Notes under the pieces: model-generated
The model's input: only the letters and a program-made list of their open reading frames with translations
Database searches by the model: none
Told to the model about the DNA's origin: nothing
Origin: Caprimulgus europaeus
Lineage: Eukaryota > Chordata > Aves > Caprimulgiformes > Caprimulgidae
DNA length: 64,000 nucleotides
Assembly: GCA_907165065.1 (NCBI GenBank)
Contig: OU015525.1
Location: 52,399,537-52,463,536 of the forward strand
Reading direction: 5' to 3'
Shown here: positions 14,230 to 26,690 of the stretch, in pieces
Layout: each line of letters opens with the position of its first letter
Position numbering within the stretch: the stretch's first letter is position 1
Made by a program: the position numbers and the translations under genes

Positions 14230-14967
14230 CCTTTCCATTTTAAAGCTACAGCCTTAGGCAAGTTATACTAAAATTAGGTTATTTTTGGCTCACTGAACTA
14301 TGATTCACTATTACAGCTATGAATTTTGCAGAAGACAGAAACAATTGTTGATTTAAATTCACATTATCTTCTTCTATGGATATAATTTATTTTCTTGCTT
14401 TAGGGGACCTCTCCATTTTAGAATCATTTAAAATAAAACACTAATACCAAAATTGGGCATTTGTGCAATTTTAATGAGAATTTGGGTGGCTCTTTTAAAA
14501 AGCTCAAATAAAAGAAAAACACAAAGTGACATTATGAAAACATAAATTCATCATTCCTCTTGACTAAAGCTTTCATAAATGATTAAAAAAAAATCAGTTT
14601 TGGTTATATTTCTGCACAAAATACAGTGCAATTCTGAGTGAACTAAAGAGTGGAAAGCATGGATTTGCCTATTTTCAGGCAGTCATTGTTCTTTTTAATT
14701 AAATGTCAGATGCTCTCTGATGAGTTGCAAAGACTAGCTTAGGACTAATTTCACATGTTGAGTATATATAAATACACAATTATGCAAAGCTTTCTCAGGC
14801 TAGAGCTATAATTCAGCCAAGTATTTAAAGAACGGACCTATTGTACACACCTGAATACTCACCTTACACTAACAGGCTGAAATAATTTGCAAATTTAAAA
14901 TGCAGGTAGTATGATCCCTTTTTAGAATAACATTAGAATACATTCCCAAATCTACTCTTGATCCGGT

Positions 14968-14985
14968 GGGGGGGGGGGGGGGGGG
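14968..14985 (+). repeat. Poly-G tract (18 nt)
   Basis: Eighteen consecutive G follow ATCCGGT. In the gene's sense it is C18, about 134 nt into the intron after the GK-repeat exon. The length may be affected by sequencing error in homopolymers. Confidence 0.9.
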
Positions 14986-15120
14986 AAAAGCATGACTGAA
15001 CACACTTGTTTAAATACTTTCCTTAACTGGTTTCTAGAAATTAGGAGTAGAAACAAATAGGAACAGAAACTGTATGTCTTAATGGAGAACTCTGTATGAT
15101 GTGGTAGAACATGGACTTAC

Positions 15121-15335
15121 TTGAGAGTGGTGAGCTCTGTAAGGGATGGCTGTGTGGCCTTGAGATAGCTCTCTCTCCGTGCAGCAATCTTTGGGGATGG
15201 TTTTGGACTTGTGTCTGAGTCTCCACTGTCATCATCTCCCATGGCTTTGATGTAACTGCCACTACGCATTCGTCGGCAGGGAATCTCATCATCTTTCCCT
15301 CGTGGAGTATACCCAGTCCATTCATCTTGAGGAAC
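15121..15335 (-). CDS. DLGAP1: DLGAP1 exon with GK-binding repeats 1 and 2
   Basis: This 215-nt exon is preceded by an acceptor TTTATCACTTCAG and followed by a GTAAGT donor at 15120-15115. It encodes 71 residues plus two bases, so it begins in phase 0 and ends inside a codon (AA + next exon). The peptide begins VPQDEWTGYTPRGKDDEIPC. It contains two copies of the SAPAP repeat that binds PSD-95 GK domains: RRMRSGSYIKAM at about residues 21-32 and AARRESYLKATQ at about 51-62. The serine before each SYxKA is the position known in the family to be phosphorylated for GK binding. An acidic DDDSGDSD stretch separates them. It joins directly in frame to the CQYLQ end of the first coding exon, as in known DLGAP1. 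The following exon is not in the window. Confidence 0.96.
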
Positions 15336-15547
15336 CTGAAGTGATAAACACAATTGTCTTATTAGTACTCTCTTCCCTGATGTAATTGCACAGCAAGATT
15401 TGACTGTGCTAAGCCACAACAGAACCATAACAAAAACTCTCATGGTCAAGGGCCCATCCTCAATCCCACTTGACCAGTGAAGGCCCATTTCTCCTCCTTC
15501 ATAGTCACAAGCACCTCTGGAGCTGTTTGTTATTTTCCACTACTTAC
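15336..15547 (-). other. Short intron between putative cassette exon and DLGAP1 GK-repeat exon
   Basis: This 212-nt interval begins GTAAGT and ends TCACTTCAG on the minus strand. Its length is not a multiple of three, and reading on from the cassette frame meets TAA after six codons, so retention together with the cassette would truncate the protein. The 153 nt adjoining the downstream exon are, however, open in that exon's frame back to an ATG at 15488-15486. Confidence 0.55.
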
Positions 15548-15697
15548 CTGGAAAGTTTCTAGCAAACATGATGACATAGGAGCCTCAATTAGGACAAATA
15601 CTGGACTGGATAAATCTGGGGTTTTTTTGTGATTTTCATTCAAAGCATTTACAAACCAGATCAGGGTATTTTTGGTTCGGCTCAACGTATTGAACAC
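15548..15697 (-). CDS. DLGAP1: Putative DLGAP1 cassette exon, 150 nt, in frame
   Basis: On the minus strand a perfect GTAAGT donor follows CTTTCCAG (donor at 15547-15542). A pyrimidine-rich acceptor TTTTGTGTCTCCCCAAAG ends at 15698. Between them are exactly 150 nt with no stop in the phase 0 frame required by the flanking exons. The 50 residues begin VFNTLSRTKN, contain a hydrophobic LIWFVNAL segment and a proline-containing middle, and end CLLETFQ. Inclusion would insert them between CQYLQ and VPQDEW and keep the downstream frame. The intron to the next exon would be only 212 nt. I do not recall this peptide from the common DLGAP1 isoforms and see no recognised domain in it. The length, phase and splice sites are seen directly; that it is spliced is inference. 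Confidence 0.6.
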
Positions 15698-16360
15698 CTT
15701 TGGGGAGACACAAAAGATGAAATATGAATCCCTGTATCACAATCTTTTCAGAGTCTGCATAGCTATGCTCACCAGGATGATTTTGGTTTGAGATACATTT
15801 CAAATTAGTGGAGCTATGTATTAATCATCACAAAAGTAGGTTTGCAAGTGTGAAATTATACTACTATTGCTTCTATAGCATAATTAGTGCCACTGAACAC
15901 CCGTCAGCTTGCAGAGATCCTCCTTTTGAATTATGTTAGTCTGAGTGTCTGAGTCATACAACTCTTTATTCCCTTATTTTTTCTTCCTCTTCTTGATGTG
16001 CATTAGTTCTCTTGATCTGAAGTACGTTCTGTTCATTCTTTGCACTGGAAATCTGGAACACTGGGAATGTGCCTTCATAAGATTTTGGTACACAGCAGAG
16101 GACAGTCCAAGAGCATGGTGCTCTTGCCCATCCATCCTCTCCCTTCCACTGCTCTTGGGACTTTTGACAGTTGTAAAGCACTATTCTCTTTCCTGTAACA
16201 GTGGAAACAACATGCAGTGGAGCAAGGGACCTGGAAGGAGTTGCCCTGAAGTTATTTTGCAGAAATGTCACTTTTATACTAAACGTTAAACTGCAAAAGG
16301 GCTTGTCAGTTAAACATATTTTGTGTTACATTTAAATAACAGTAGTTGTGAATTTTTAGA

Positions 16361-16711
16361 ATCATAGAATTGCCTGGTTGGAAAAGACCTTTAAGATCGA
16401 GTCCAACCATACCTGCCCACTACTAAACCATATCTCTGAGCACCCCATCTAGCCGTCTTTTAAATACCTCCAGGGATGGTGACTCAACCACCTTCCTAGG
16501 CAGCCCGTTCCAGTGCCTGATAACCGTTTCAGTGAAGAAGTACTTCCTGACATCCAATCTGTACCTCCCTTGGCACAACTTATGGCCATTTCCTCTTGTT
16601 TTATCACTGGTTACCTGGGAGAAAAGACACACACCTACCTCCCTACACCCTCCTTTCAGGTAGCTGTAGACAGCAATTGGGTCTCCCCTCAACCTCCTCT
16701 TCTCTAGACTT
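16361..16711 (-). mobile_element. CR1 LINE 3' fragment
   Basis: The sequence begins ATCATAGAATTGCCTGGTTG, the reverse complement of a CR1 3' end, and runs about 350 nt through the conserved tail (minus-strand peptide [20 protein letters not shown] and [15 protein letters not shown]). It ends abruptly near TTCTCTAGACTT, typical of 5' truncation. It is closely related to the 12.4-kb copy, in the same orientation, and lies about 660 nt beyond the putative cassette exon. Confidence 0.95.
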
Positions 16712-18033
16712 ATTCCTAGTGAATCAACTCTATAAAGGAAGCTATAGCTACAACACTCAGATACCCTTACAATCTATATTAAACAAGGAATCTCATATCT
16801 GGGTTGCTAAAATTTGTCCTGCAGTTTACGAATACTAGCATCTAACAGGATAATTACTGAATGTCTCTTTTCTATGGAAAGTTTGTTTTTTTCAACAACA
16901 TTTAACTTGGGCAATGTATTTTGTGTATCCATTGCTTCCCAAACTTCAGTTAGAGCATTTATATGCCAGCTTGTTCAGACAACCAAAACTGAAACACTAG
17001 ACTGTTTGCTAAGAGCTTAGCTGTTGATTCCCACTACAAACATAAGCCTAAATCCAGAGTCTGTAAGGTCTTTCATATGTTAGTGTCAATGTAAGTAATT
17101 TTTTTATGACATTTAATCAAACTATGCTACTATAAACTGCAATCCAAAAGCCACTGTGCTGTACAAAGGAACAAAGATATTTAATAGTCCTAAGCATTCA
17201 TGGGCTTATTACTAATTATAATTAATTAAGCAAACTATTCATAAGACGTGCTATTGCTTTGTTTCCTGCTGATTTTGAACACAAAACCTTGCCAACTTTA
17301 TTTCTTCACTGACTCTTCTTTTCTTACTACTGACATGATCTAGGGCTTTCCTTGGACTTCCAGGCTCAAACAAGTCCTTCTTTCCTCTTGTGCTCAGCCT
17401 AAGCTCTCTCTTTTCTCCCAGATCTCTATTGGCCTACTCTGGCCTTGATAAATGCACTTGGAGCTTTGATATTCTCCTCAGAGGACTCAAGATTGAAACC
17501 TGGAAGTGTACCTTAGTTTGTATCTTTATCAACATTTCTTATGACTCAGACTTGCTTTTCAGGATTCAGACTTCCTTCCCAGTTGGTGCGTGTTTTACTT
17601 AACCAATTCTTTCCTTGTGCCTTTTAAAAGTAAATTTCCACGTTTTAAATATCCTTTAGTTAATGACTCTGGTAACTCTACTTCTGTAAATTCTTATCTT
17701 CCAGCAGCACGCAAAATTTGTTGCAGGTTTTTTTATCCCCCTTCTTCCCCTTTTTTGCTTTTGTTATTTGCCTGGGCTTCAAGAATAGAAGTCCCTTAAG
17801 ACAGCAATGTATTTCAAAGTCCAGCTTTCTTATTGAATAATAGCATGCAGAATTGTGTATCTAGAGGAAGTAATTGAATAAATACACTTAAAAACACTTA
17901 AAATATTCTTTTAGAAAGGGGTAAGATTCTAACTAAGGAATGAAATATTACAGACTGAGAGTGCTAAGTACTAATAGAACCCACTGGAGGAACAGGATTG
18001 AATATATGGCTCTGATAAGTTTCCACATCAAAT

Positions 18034-18080
18034 TAAAAAAAAAAAAAAAAAGAAAAAGAAAAACAAAAACAAAAAGAAAA
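18034..18080 (+). repeat. A-rich simple sequence
   Basis: A run of about 18 A is followed by AAAAAG and AAAAAC units. Low complexity; no element is recognised upstream. Confidence 0.85.
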
Positions 18081-21000
18081 AGCAATGTTTCAATTTTGTG
18101 ACTTTGAGGTTTATGCCTAGACCCTAGATCTGGAAAATTTATGCTTTCCTGGTGTGTCTACATTTGTAAAGTGCAAAAGAAGGTAATACATGGTAGTGGT
18201 TTTGATTCTGATTTTTTACATACAAGACATCTTATAACTCCAACCACTTAGGACCGACAGAAGACAATATTTATTACAGATCTTATTCTTGCATTGGTTC
18301 TAGGCCTGTAGCATCATCAAACAATGAAAATGCAATCTATATTCATACCACCCCTCACATACATTTTGGAATCTACAGCTCCTGCTTTTCAATTGTAAAA
18401 TCTTGACTTTTCAAACCACTCGTACAAAAAAGAAATTATATAGATTTAGTAAAATCAAGCTCTGCTGACATTTTGATGACATGCTTGGACTTCAGTCAGA
18501 AGTTTAAAACCTGTAATATTTTATTTCCAATCAGTTTTCAGGCAGATATTAGATATCTAAGTCAGAATATGTAGATTCTCAGAGGATGTGCACTTTAGGC
18601 TGTTTAATATTTTATTCATTATACTTAAGTTAAAGATCTGTGCTTTTTTGCATTAACATAAATTAGTGAATTAATCTGTAATGCATTAAATAAAATATGT
18701 TAGTATAATGTTGAGGTTGGTGTCTTTGACTGAGAAAAAGTCAGGGGAGTTATAGTTACAATATTCATACAGCACCCATAATTCAGGCAAGCTGAACACT
18801 GATAGTTTTATTAAATAGACATACTGTTAAGACATATACTGTCAAATTTAATACTGTAGTTATAGGTGCAGTACAGGGGATGAGATATAGTTGCTGTGGA
18901 CACCATAACTGAATTCTTGGGCTCTGTTACATATAACCTATATATAAGTACAATACCTTTTATCTCAAAGCTTCTCAAAATGATTTAGATACTATAGGCC
19001 AATTTTTGAAAGATGGTTGCAATGAATTTACCACAAAATGTCCTATTTATACATGCAAACACTGCATACTGTGATGAGCTTTGAATGCATTGCTCCAGCC
19101 CCACAATTCAGAAATTGGACTAGGAGAAAACAGTAAGACATCGTGTAACTGGTGGAGAGCGCTTGCAGGGTAAAGAAATGCTTTAGAAGTAGTAGATTTT
19201 TGCTTTGGCTATTAACAATTGTAATACTTTTAATGAAATGATCTCAGAGCATTGTCTGTGTATTACTTGAGTAGGACAAACAACCCTTAAAGCTCAGCAT
19301 TTCCTTTCATTGTACTAATTTTGCCATTTAGAAAATACAGGCAGATAAAATAATGTCAACATTTTAATACTTCTGTGCCTATAGTCAAAGTCCTGAAGCA
19401 ATACCTACTAAAAGAAGTGACCTGATTTTCAGAGTGCTTTCTTTGGTGCCTAAAAGGAATGGCTGTAATGGCTCATAGCAGGCAGTGCAATTTACTGTCA
19501 CAGTAAAGTGTTTCATACCATGGGAAAAAAGTAAAACATAAAGCCCCCTCAAAACTACAAACTATGAAAATAAAATTGATCACATTATTTCATGCATTCT
19601 GGTGCTATACATATGATAATAAACATATGTAATGTGTTTCCTTCTTTTGATCTAGAAAAATGCTGGGAAAAGTGTCTATGTGAACCTGTAGCTCTTTTGC
19701 TTTTTCAGTCAGGAGGTCTGCACAAATTTTCCCAGAGGCTCTTACTTTGTTTGAATGGCCAATATTATGTCTTGTAAGGTCACATACTACCCTGTATGCA
19801 AGTGCATGTGCATGGTATCTGCTGCCTTACAGGATTAATGGCATTAAGACCGACATACCTGAGATAAAGCTGTTTCATGCTTTTAAGAAAATCATATTAT
19901 CCAATTACTTTGCCAATACCTTTTTTCAGTATTAGATATCAAGCAGGAACATCACTTGCATGATCGTTTTTACTCTCATGAAAAAGGGGGAAGAGCTCAA
20001 CTCGGATCTAACAATGAACATTGTTTTTATTAAAATAGAACTATTATTCACACTATTGAGGTAATAGAGACCCTGGAAACATTTCAGTCTGCAAAAGATC
20101 TTTAAGATCATGTACAAGTCTTTCTTTACAAGCCTAAAAATCAAGAGCTCACTTATACAAAATGTGCAGTGAAACAGAACAACATTATTACTTTAAAATA
20201 CATAGAAAATATTCAGCAAAGGCCTCTGACCCAGGCAACTTACTGAAACTTAAGACTTCAGCATCCACTTAGAAATAAAATGTCTGTTACAAGTATGAAA
20301 GCTAAGCTTGCCTACAGTTTCTTCTGATTAAATGGCAGATTTTTTTGTAAATAGAACAGACTACACAGATAACATACTGCTACCAGTCAACACCTTACCT
20401 GGATTCAGCTTCATTTAGTGTATAGATTACCTTTTCTGATCTTTATCTAAATTTATATTGCTCTAGAAGTGTTCAGACTTTGTCATTAGCCAGGCTGGAT
20501 TGACTGGTCAATTCCTTTAATGAATTTTTTGATACAAAGGAACTGGATTTTTCTAATACATAAAGAAGCTAAGCAAACAGGTATACTGACCCCCCAGTTT
20601 TCAAACATTCATTTCCAAAGCTCAAATGTAGTGGTATGTAAAATAAACCCAGCATGTAAGGGCAAAGGTAAAGAAAATTTTTATTCAATTTCTAAACAAT
20701 AAAATTAGAAAATCTATTTTTTTTTTTGCCCCAAAATTGTTATTAACTTACCTTGCCAGATGAAAAAGCAAACAGACTGTCTCTATAGCAAATTAAGTTC
20801 ATTATTGATCTCTATCTTGATTTGGTTTATTGCAGCTGAAATCATTAAGGCTTCTCCCTGTGCTTTGCCAAAGCAATGTGGATGACTACAGAAGTAAACA
20901 CAAGGACTGGAAGGAGTGGCTAACCATCGCTCACAGCAGTAGACTTGTAACTTTAGCTTTCTATTAGTATGCAAATACTTAATGAATTGAAATCACACAA

Positions 21001-23410
21001 CTGAAGAACAATGCTTAATGACTGCTCAGTGCAGATTTTCAAACCCATGCAATTTGGTTTTCTTAGGCGTTATTATGCCTCTTCTGCTTGCTGTTAAAGA
21101 AGGTTCAATTGCCACCTTCCACTTACTAAACCTATTCCTAGCATTCATGACTATTGAATTAATCAGATCAATAAAGATAAGCAGCATTTCATGTTATCAA
21201 TGTGCATGTGTTAAGAATCATTGAAGTACACACACCAAAAAAAAGGAAGCCTTAGAAAGCTTAGAGAACAATATATGTTTAATAAGCCTTAAGAGTTTTC
21301 AAAAAGGCAGATAGGAAAGTTGCTGCTATTTAGGACAAACTTAATATGCTCAGTATTGCAGCAACACTTGCTTTAGCTTGTACTATTTCAGCAATCAGGT
21401 TCTACTATAATTTCATTTAATTTAGCTGACTTATCTCCATATTTTTTTACATGAAGAACATTAACAGCCAAGACAAAGACCCTGTCCGAGATAGAACATT
21501 ACTTCCTCAATCCTAAGTGAAGCAATGTGAAGAATTGAAACCTTCCTTCACATAATAGTAGTTTGGAAAGTCTTCTAAATTAATGCTCACAGAGTAAGTC
21601 AATAGACAAAATTCTTCAAGCACTGCTAGAGTTTATAATTTTCATTAATCAAAAGGTGCCTTGACCCCTAGCTTGTCAATCTGATTCACATCCTGTTTTA
21701 TGAAGAGCAATGTGTGTCTCCTACAAAAAACAACCACATCTTGATTCCAGATAAATTTTCTCTTCCTGCTTTAGGCATAAAAATCCAACCAACCATGAAG
21801 AGGGACACGTGGATACAATGATTCCAGCCAGGGGCCTTGCAAGTGTGCCACCCATAAACACATTCTGCCGAGAGGAAGCCAAACAGCAACTACCACATCT
21901 ATTAGCTGAAAGAAACATAATGGAAGGGCATATAGCAGGACTGTTGGCTAGGACCTCAAACTAAAACTGCTTCAGTGATATCCGTGGATGATAGTCATTT
22001 GCATCTTTCTCAATACCCTTGAAGCTTTCAGTGTAGTTGGCTATAATGAGATACGGCTCCTTGCCCAAGTAAGGATGACAGGATGACTGTTAACATGACT
22101 ACCAATCCTTGAAAGAACACTTTCAATGACTTCCAATGGATAAATGCTTTTTTGGCTTCTTGATACCTTCTTTTGAGGGGAATCAGTTCTCTTCCTAAAT
22201 ACTTCAGCACCTGCATACAGTGAGTAGTTGGCATCAAATATCAGTCCTGTTAAATGAGATGTCATTTTACCTTTCTTTCATTACACATGACCACAAGCCC
22301 ACTATCAAGCAGCCAGCAAGAAACTGTCTTGTGGCTGAAAGACAAGTAGCTGAATCTGTATCCTTGGAAGAAAACAGGTGTGGTCAGGAGAGCATTTTGA
22401 GAAACAGTCCTTATGCTGTTTCTGTTGTCTGACTGTAACTGGACAATCCCTTGTGCTTTGCTGATGATGTGCTCTCACAGGCAGCAGCTGTAAGTAATGC
22501 AGTTAAGCTACCATCTTCAGTTGGCTATTAGCTTCTGTCCCATTTTAGTGTACAGACTTCACTGAAACTTCCACAATGCTTTCTTTTGGATTACAGCAAT
22601 GAAATATATCTGCTTAAGAAACTTTCATTTGGCTGTAAGGAAACTTTCCCACTTTCAGAACACCATAGTGTGTCTTCTCAGTGACTCCAAACTGTCACCT
22701 CTGCTCTACTAAGTAGTGTACCACTGGGTATCAAATCAAGGTCATGGTCTTGACTCTCATTTGCTGTGAACTGAATTGCTAGAGAACGGGAAATCTCAAA
22801 GATTTTCTAACAAACTGATTAGCAGGTTGGGGTTATGTCAGTAAAGCAAAATTAGACACGAACTTATTTGCATAAAAGACTTAGAGACAATTCAAAAACT
22901 GTCTCTGGAAGCCCTGGCCCATCAGAACTGTCACAGTGCCTTATCCAACTGCATGGCACATTGCTTAGCCTTTGGTGAGAGAAATACATCTCTATCAGAA
23001 GTCTAAAGACAGTTCATTGCATGGGCTCAGCCTAAGAGGATGAAAGGACAAACAATAAACAACAGACTCATGTTCCTGTTTAACTTACTGGTGACAGAAG
23101 CTCAGCTGTGCAACAAGCACAGCACAGAAGCATTTGTAAAGCAGAACAGAAATGGTGGTCAGCTGCCCTGAGCTCAAACCACTTCTCTGACACTGTAGCA
23201 TTTCTCCACTTCAGATTTGTGCTACAAATTCCATTCTTGAACAAAAAAACAACTGGATGTAGGGAAATATTCCTTATTACTTTTTCTGATTGAGGAAACA
23301 GCACCACACAGTGTTTTTTTCCCCACTTATTTTGCATGTCTCCACAACAGAAGTTCAAACTTGGGTGCAGATTGAAATTATCCTATTTGCAGGACTTGAT
23401 TTGTCTTGAA

Positions 23411-23444
23411 GATATATATATATATGTACACACATATATATACA
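23411..23444 (+). repeat. TA/CA microsatellite
   Basis: GATATATATATATATGTACACACATATATATAC-type alternating purine-pyrimidine sequence over about 34 nt. Confidence 0.85.
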
Positions 23445-24719
23445 TTTTTTTAAACAGTGAAATTACTGAAAATAACAAGATTAGAACACTCTTGATATTA
23501 CAGAAAGGAGTCAGATCCAGGACTGAGTCAAATCTTATCCATGAAGGAACTGAAATAGGTACCAAATACTTGCTATTATGTGCAGTCACAATTTTCATAA
23601 ACATTTCTGACATAACAGTATATGTAACATAGTTTCACCCAAGTATGGTGCTAAATCCTATATATGGTATTCTAGAAACACAAAATGGGGATCCAGCTGC
23701 CACAATTGCATTCATTAATGGATGCACTATTAGAACATAGGGATGTTAACAGAAAGAACCAACAGTATTCAAGTTAATCTGGAAAATATAAGATCAGTGC
23801 TTGTATATTCAATGCTAAGAAGTTATAGAATCGTGATGAAACTAAAGGATAGAAAATTATTATCTTAGGAACATGGGCAGATAAAATTGCAGCTAAATGT
23901 AAAGTACTGACATCACTGTAGAACAGCTCTCTTGGTACTTAGGTGGCCCCCATTACTGCATTACTTGGACACCAAAGGTCAATCCAGGTTCTAATTAAAC
24001 GAATGAGAACACAGCAGCTGTTAAGGTGAAATATGTGGCAAGACCTTTCTCACCAACTCAGCTGACAATTTCTCTTTTTTTTTTTTAAGGTAAATTAAAG
24101 GACTGCAAAGATGAGGAGGATGGCTACACTGAAATACTCTCCTACATATTTCCCTTAATATAGCAAAGACATCTTGGGTATGTTTGCAGGTAGGCTAAAT
24201 AACCAGTATGTAGGTTCAATTTGTTATTAATATGCTTTTTGTAAATAAGCTATTTTGTGCTTTAAGTTTTCCATATGCCTACACATTCCCAGTTTTATTC
24301 ATTGTTCATATCACTCATCTCACAATTTTAAGACTGGAATAAACTAGTTTTCTGTGAAAGATATTTTTTCAGTTATAATGTTCTTAGATACTAGTTTATT
24401 TTAAATTAATGAAAATTTAAGAATTTCCAAACATTTTCATGATTATTCCATTACCTGGAAGCTGGCCTAGAATACATTATAACATTTGACATTTTATTTC
24501 TCAATTGTTCAAATTGTTTCACTAGCTTTACCAAGAAGTATGTTTCATATGAGGTCAGTAAAAAAGTTTGAAACTTATACCTCATATACTTTTTCTGACT
24601 GGAAAGTTGTAGAGGAAATAATATACACTTCATAAATTTTCAATTTATAATGGAATAGAGAAAAAAAGGCAGATGTATGAAAAATGGAAGATCAATATTA
24701 ATGGATATTAAAATACAAC

Positions 24720-24782
24720 TTATATATAATATATATATACATATATATAATATATATATATACATATACATACATAAATATA
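24720..24782 (+). repeat. AT-rich TATA/CATA microsatellite
   Basis: Alternating TA with interspersed CATA units spans about 60 nt. The TATATA strings here are simple sequence, not a promoter. Confidence 0.9.
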
Positions 24783-26597
24783 CACAAGGACACACTGAAA
24801 GATTTATTTTGAATATGGTAGTTGTGACAGAAACACAAACACTATAAATAAGGAAAAAGTAGAGATAAACTGAAAATAGATAGATAACAGATGGACTTGT
24901 GTAGATAAGTAGCACAGTACTGACCAGCTCTTTGCCACCAGAAAGTGCTTATTACACCAAGAAACTTGGTTTATAATTTTTTATAGTATTTCTCAGAGTC
25001 TCCCACAAAAGGACAAGTGATGGAAATGTGGATCTTGGATAACTGCACCATCGTCCCCACCTACTGCACGTCAGTTTTCAGAAGGAAAATGTCCATCCTG
25101 TGCCCCATGTATCTGACACAACTGACTCCAGTCTCATCAAGTGGAATCAAAAGAAAACATATGACTGACTCACATGAGAAGAGAAGAAAAGAAGAATAAT
25201 ATGAAAAATGTCATCCTTTGTAGTTTTCTCCAACTCTTAACGAATGGACCAAAGACAATGAGTATAGTAATTACAGGGAACACTGAATGGCAAAACTATA
25301 ATCAGAAACAATATCTGCAGTGTTTTTGGTACTTACTAGCTTCAATAATAATGAATTCATAGAAAACAAGAGTGTCAGAAATATCTATCCATGTATTTAG
25401 ACCCTAATGTTCATAGAAAAAAGACTGCTGCTTACATTTAGTCTTCAATAATTTTGTTTAATTTGAAGTTTTCTAGAGGAGAAGCTACCAGAGAAGTAGA
25501 GGTTGTCCATTGCCTTATAAATTATTCTCTCAAGGGAGGGAAACCATTTTGAAGAAGAATTTTGAGAAAACATGAAGAGTTCCTTCTCACCTTCCTTCAA
25601 ATTATTCCAGCTGTAAACTTGAATGAAATAAAGCATTTTACTGAATTAAGAAGCAGCTCAAAAAAAGATCTTATCTTTGTAATATTCAGCTCCTCATACT
25701 TGGAAGGAGAAATAGAGAGAAGAGGAAAAATACCATTTCATTCCCAAAACACAAGTGAGAGGAAAAAGTTGGCTTGACAGTCTTAAGACTAGTCTGGGAG
25801 CTAACATATCTTTCTGAAGATACACAGCGTTGAGCCAAGTGTCACCTAGACCTCCAAGGATGGACACTGCACCTCAGCACCTGGGCTGGAAGCAGAGTCT
25901 GACAGGGTAAAGAAAGATTGTGCAATGCAGGAGGATTCTGCACTCAATCCAGATTCCAAATTATGAGAAATAAGCCCATCTGTAATACCAACTACTGCCA
26001 ACTCCTTCCACAGAACAGTTATGTGAAAAATATCACACCAAGTGAGATAATTGTTCGTTATTTCCATGTCTTTACACTGAGAATTCATCCAGATACTTTT
26101 GTGATAAAAGCCCTTACAAGCAAATATGAAGTCAATGTCATCTGTGATCTCTGATATACTCGGATCTATCACGATAAAGAAAATTATCCTCAGTACTCTG
26201 AGTTGAAAAAGTCACTCCTTCATTGAATTCAGATACTATCACAGAAGAGTTTGCATGAACGAAACAGTTGTCTCTTTCAAGGATCAGAGAGTTTATGTCC
26301 TGGATCATAAACAACAGCTTAAATTACAAATGAGTTGATAAAAGCATCTGTTTCAACAAGGAAGCATCATAATAATAAAATTAAATTATCAAAGTTGTCC
26401 AGTATTGTACTGATTTTGCATCTTCCATCTCATTTAGTGCATTTCTAATTATTCTACCAAAGGACACCAGCCTTTTGGTACAATGATGAGAAGGTCACTA
26501 GGAAAATAACAAATATACAGAGTACCTCTGCAACCCACTAACGGAGTAACACTCTACTGCTGGTAACATGTATTTATATTGCCAGACAGCCAAAAGG

Positions 26598-26690
26598 CCT
26601 CAATTAGGTTCTGTGCCCCATTGTGCTGGGCACTGTGGAAACACAAAAGGGAACAAAGTCCAAGCCCTAAAGGGCTTGTAGTGTAAAAAG
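26598..26690 (+). mobile_element. Possible ancient LINE2/MIR-like remnant
   Basis: The stretch GTGCTGGGCACTGTGG, then AAACACAAAAGGGAACAAAG and CCCTAAAGGGCTTGTAGTGT resembles the 3' region of ancient amniote L2-type repeats (gctgggcactg ... acaaag ... ccctgccct..gagcttacagtct). Only about 90 nt are recognisable. The match is recalled by eye and could be a different ancient repeat. Confidence 0.4.

Larger units (their letters stand above)
1..15120 (-). other. Intronic DNA of DLGAP1 downstream of the GK-repeat exon (partial)
   Basis: No further DLGAP1 exon was recognised here; the expected next peptide (beginning near SNEHSPK in the family) was not found by eye. Contents seen are CR1 fragments at 5515-5690, 5765-6050 and 12366-13905, a G-quadruplex-type motif at 3175-3197, homopolymers near 7257-7276 and 14205-14229, and an 18-nt G-run at 14968-14985. 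Patches near 517-860, 2160-2600 and 4130-4400 are richer in GC than their surroundings but carry no recognisable gene. The open frames in them look like chance. Confidence 0.7.

Noticed and set aside
24720..24782. TATA-box-like strings
   Set aside because: They belong to an AT microsatellite with no initiator or downstream gene.
25849..25890. Weak resemblance to the CR1 tail motif (ACCTCCAAGGATGGACACTG)
   Set aside because: The match is about 40 nt with several mismatches and no adjoining CR1 sequence; could be chance.
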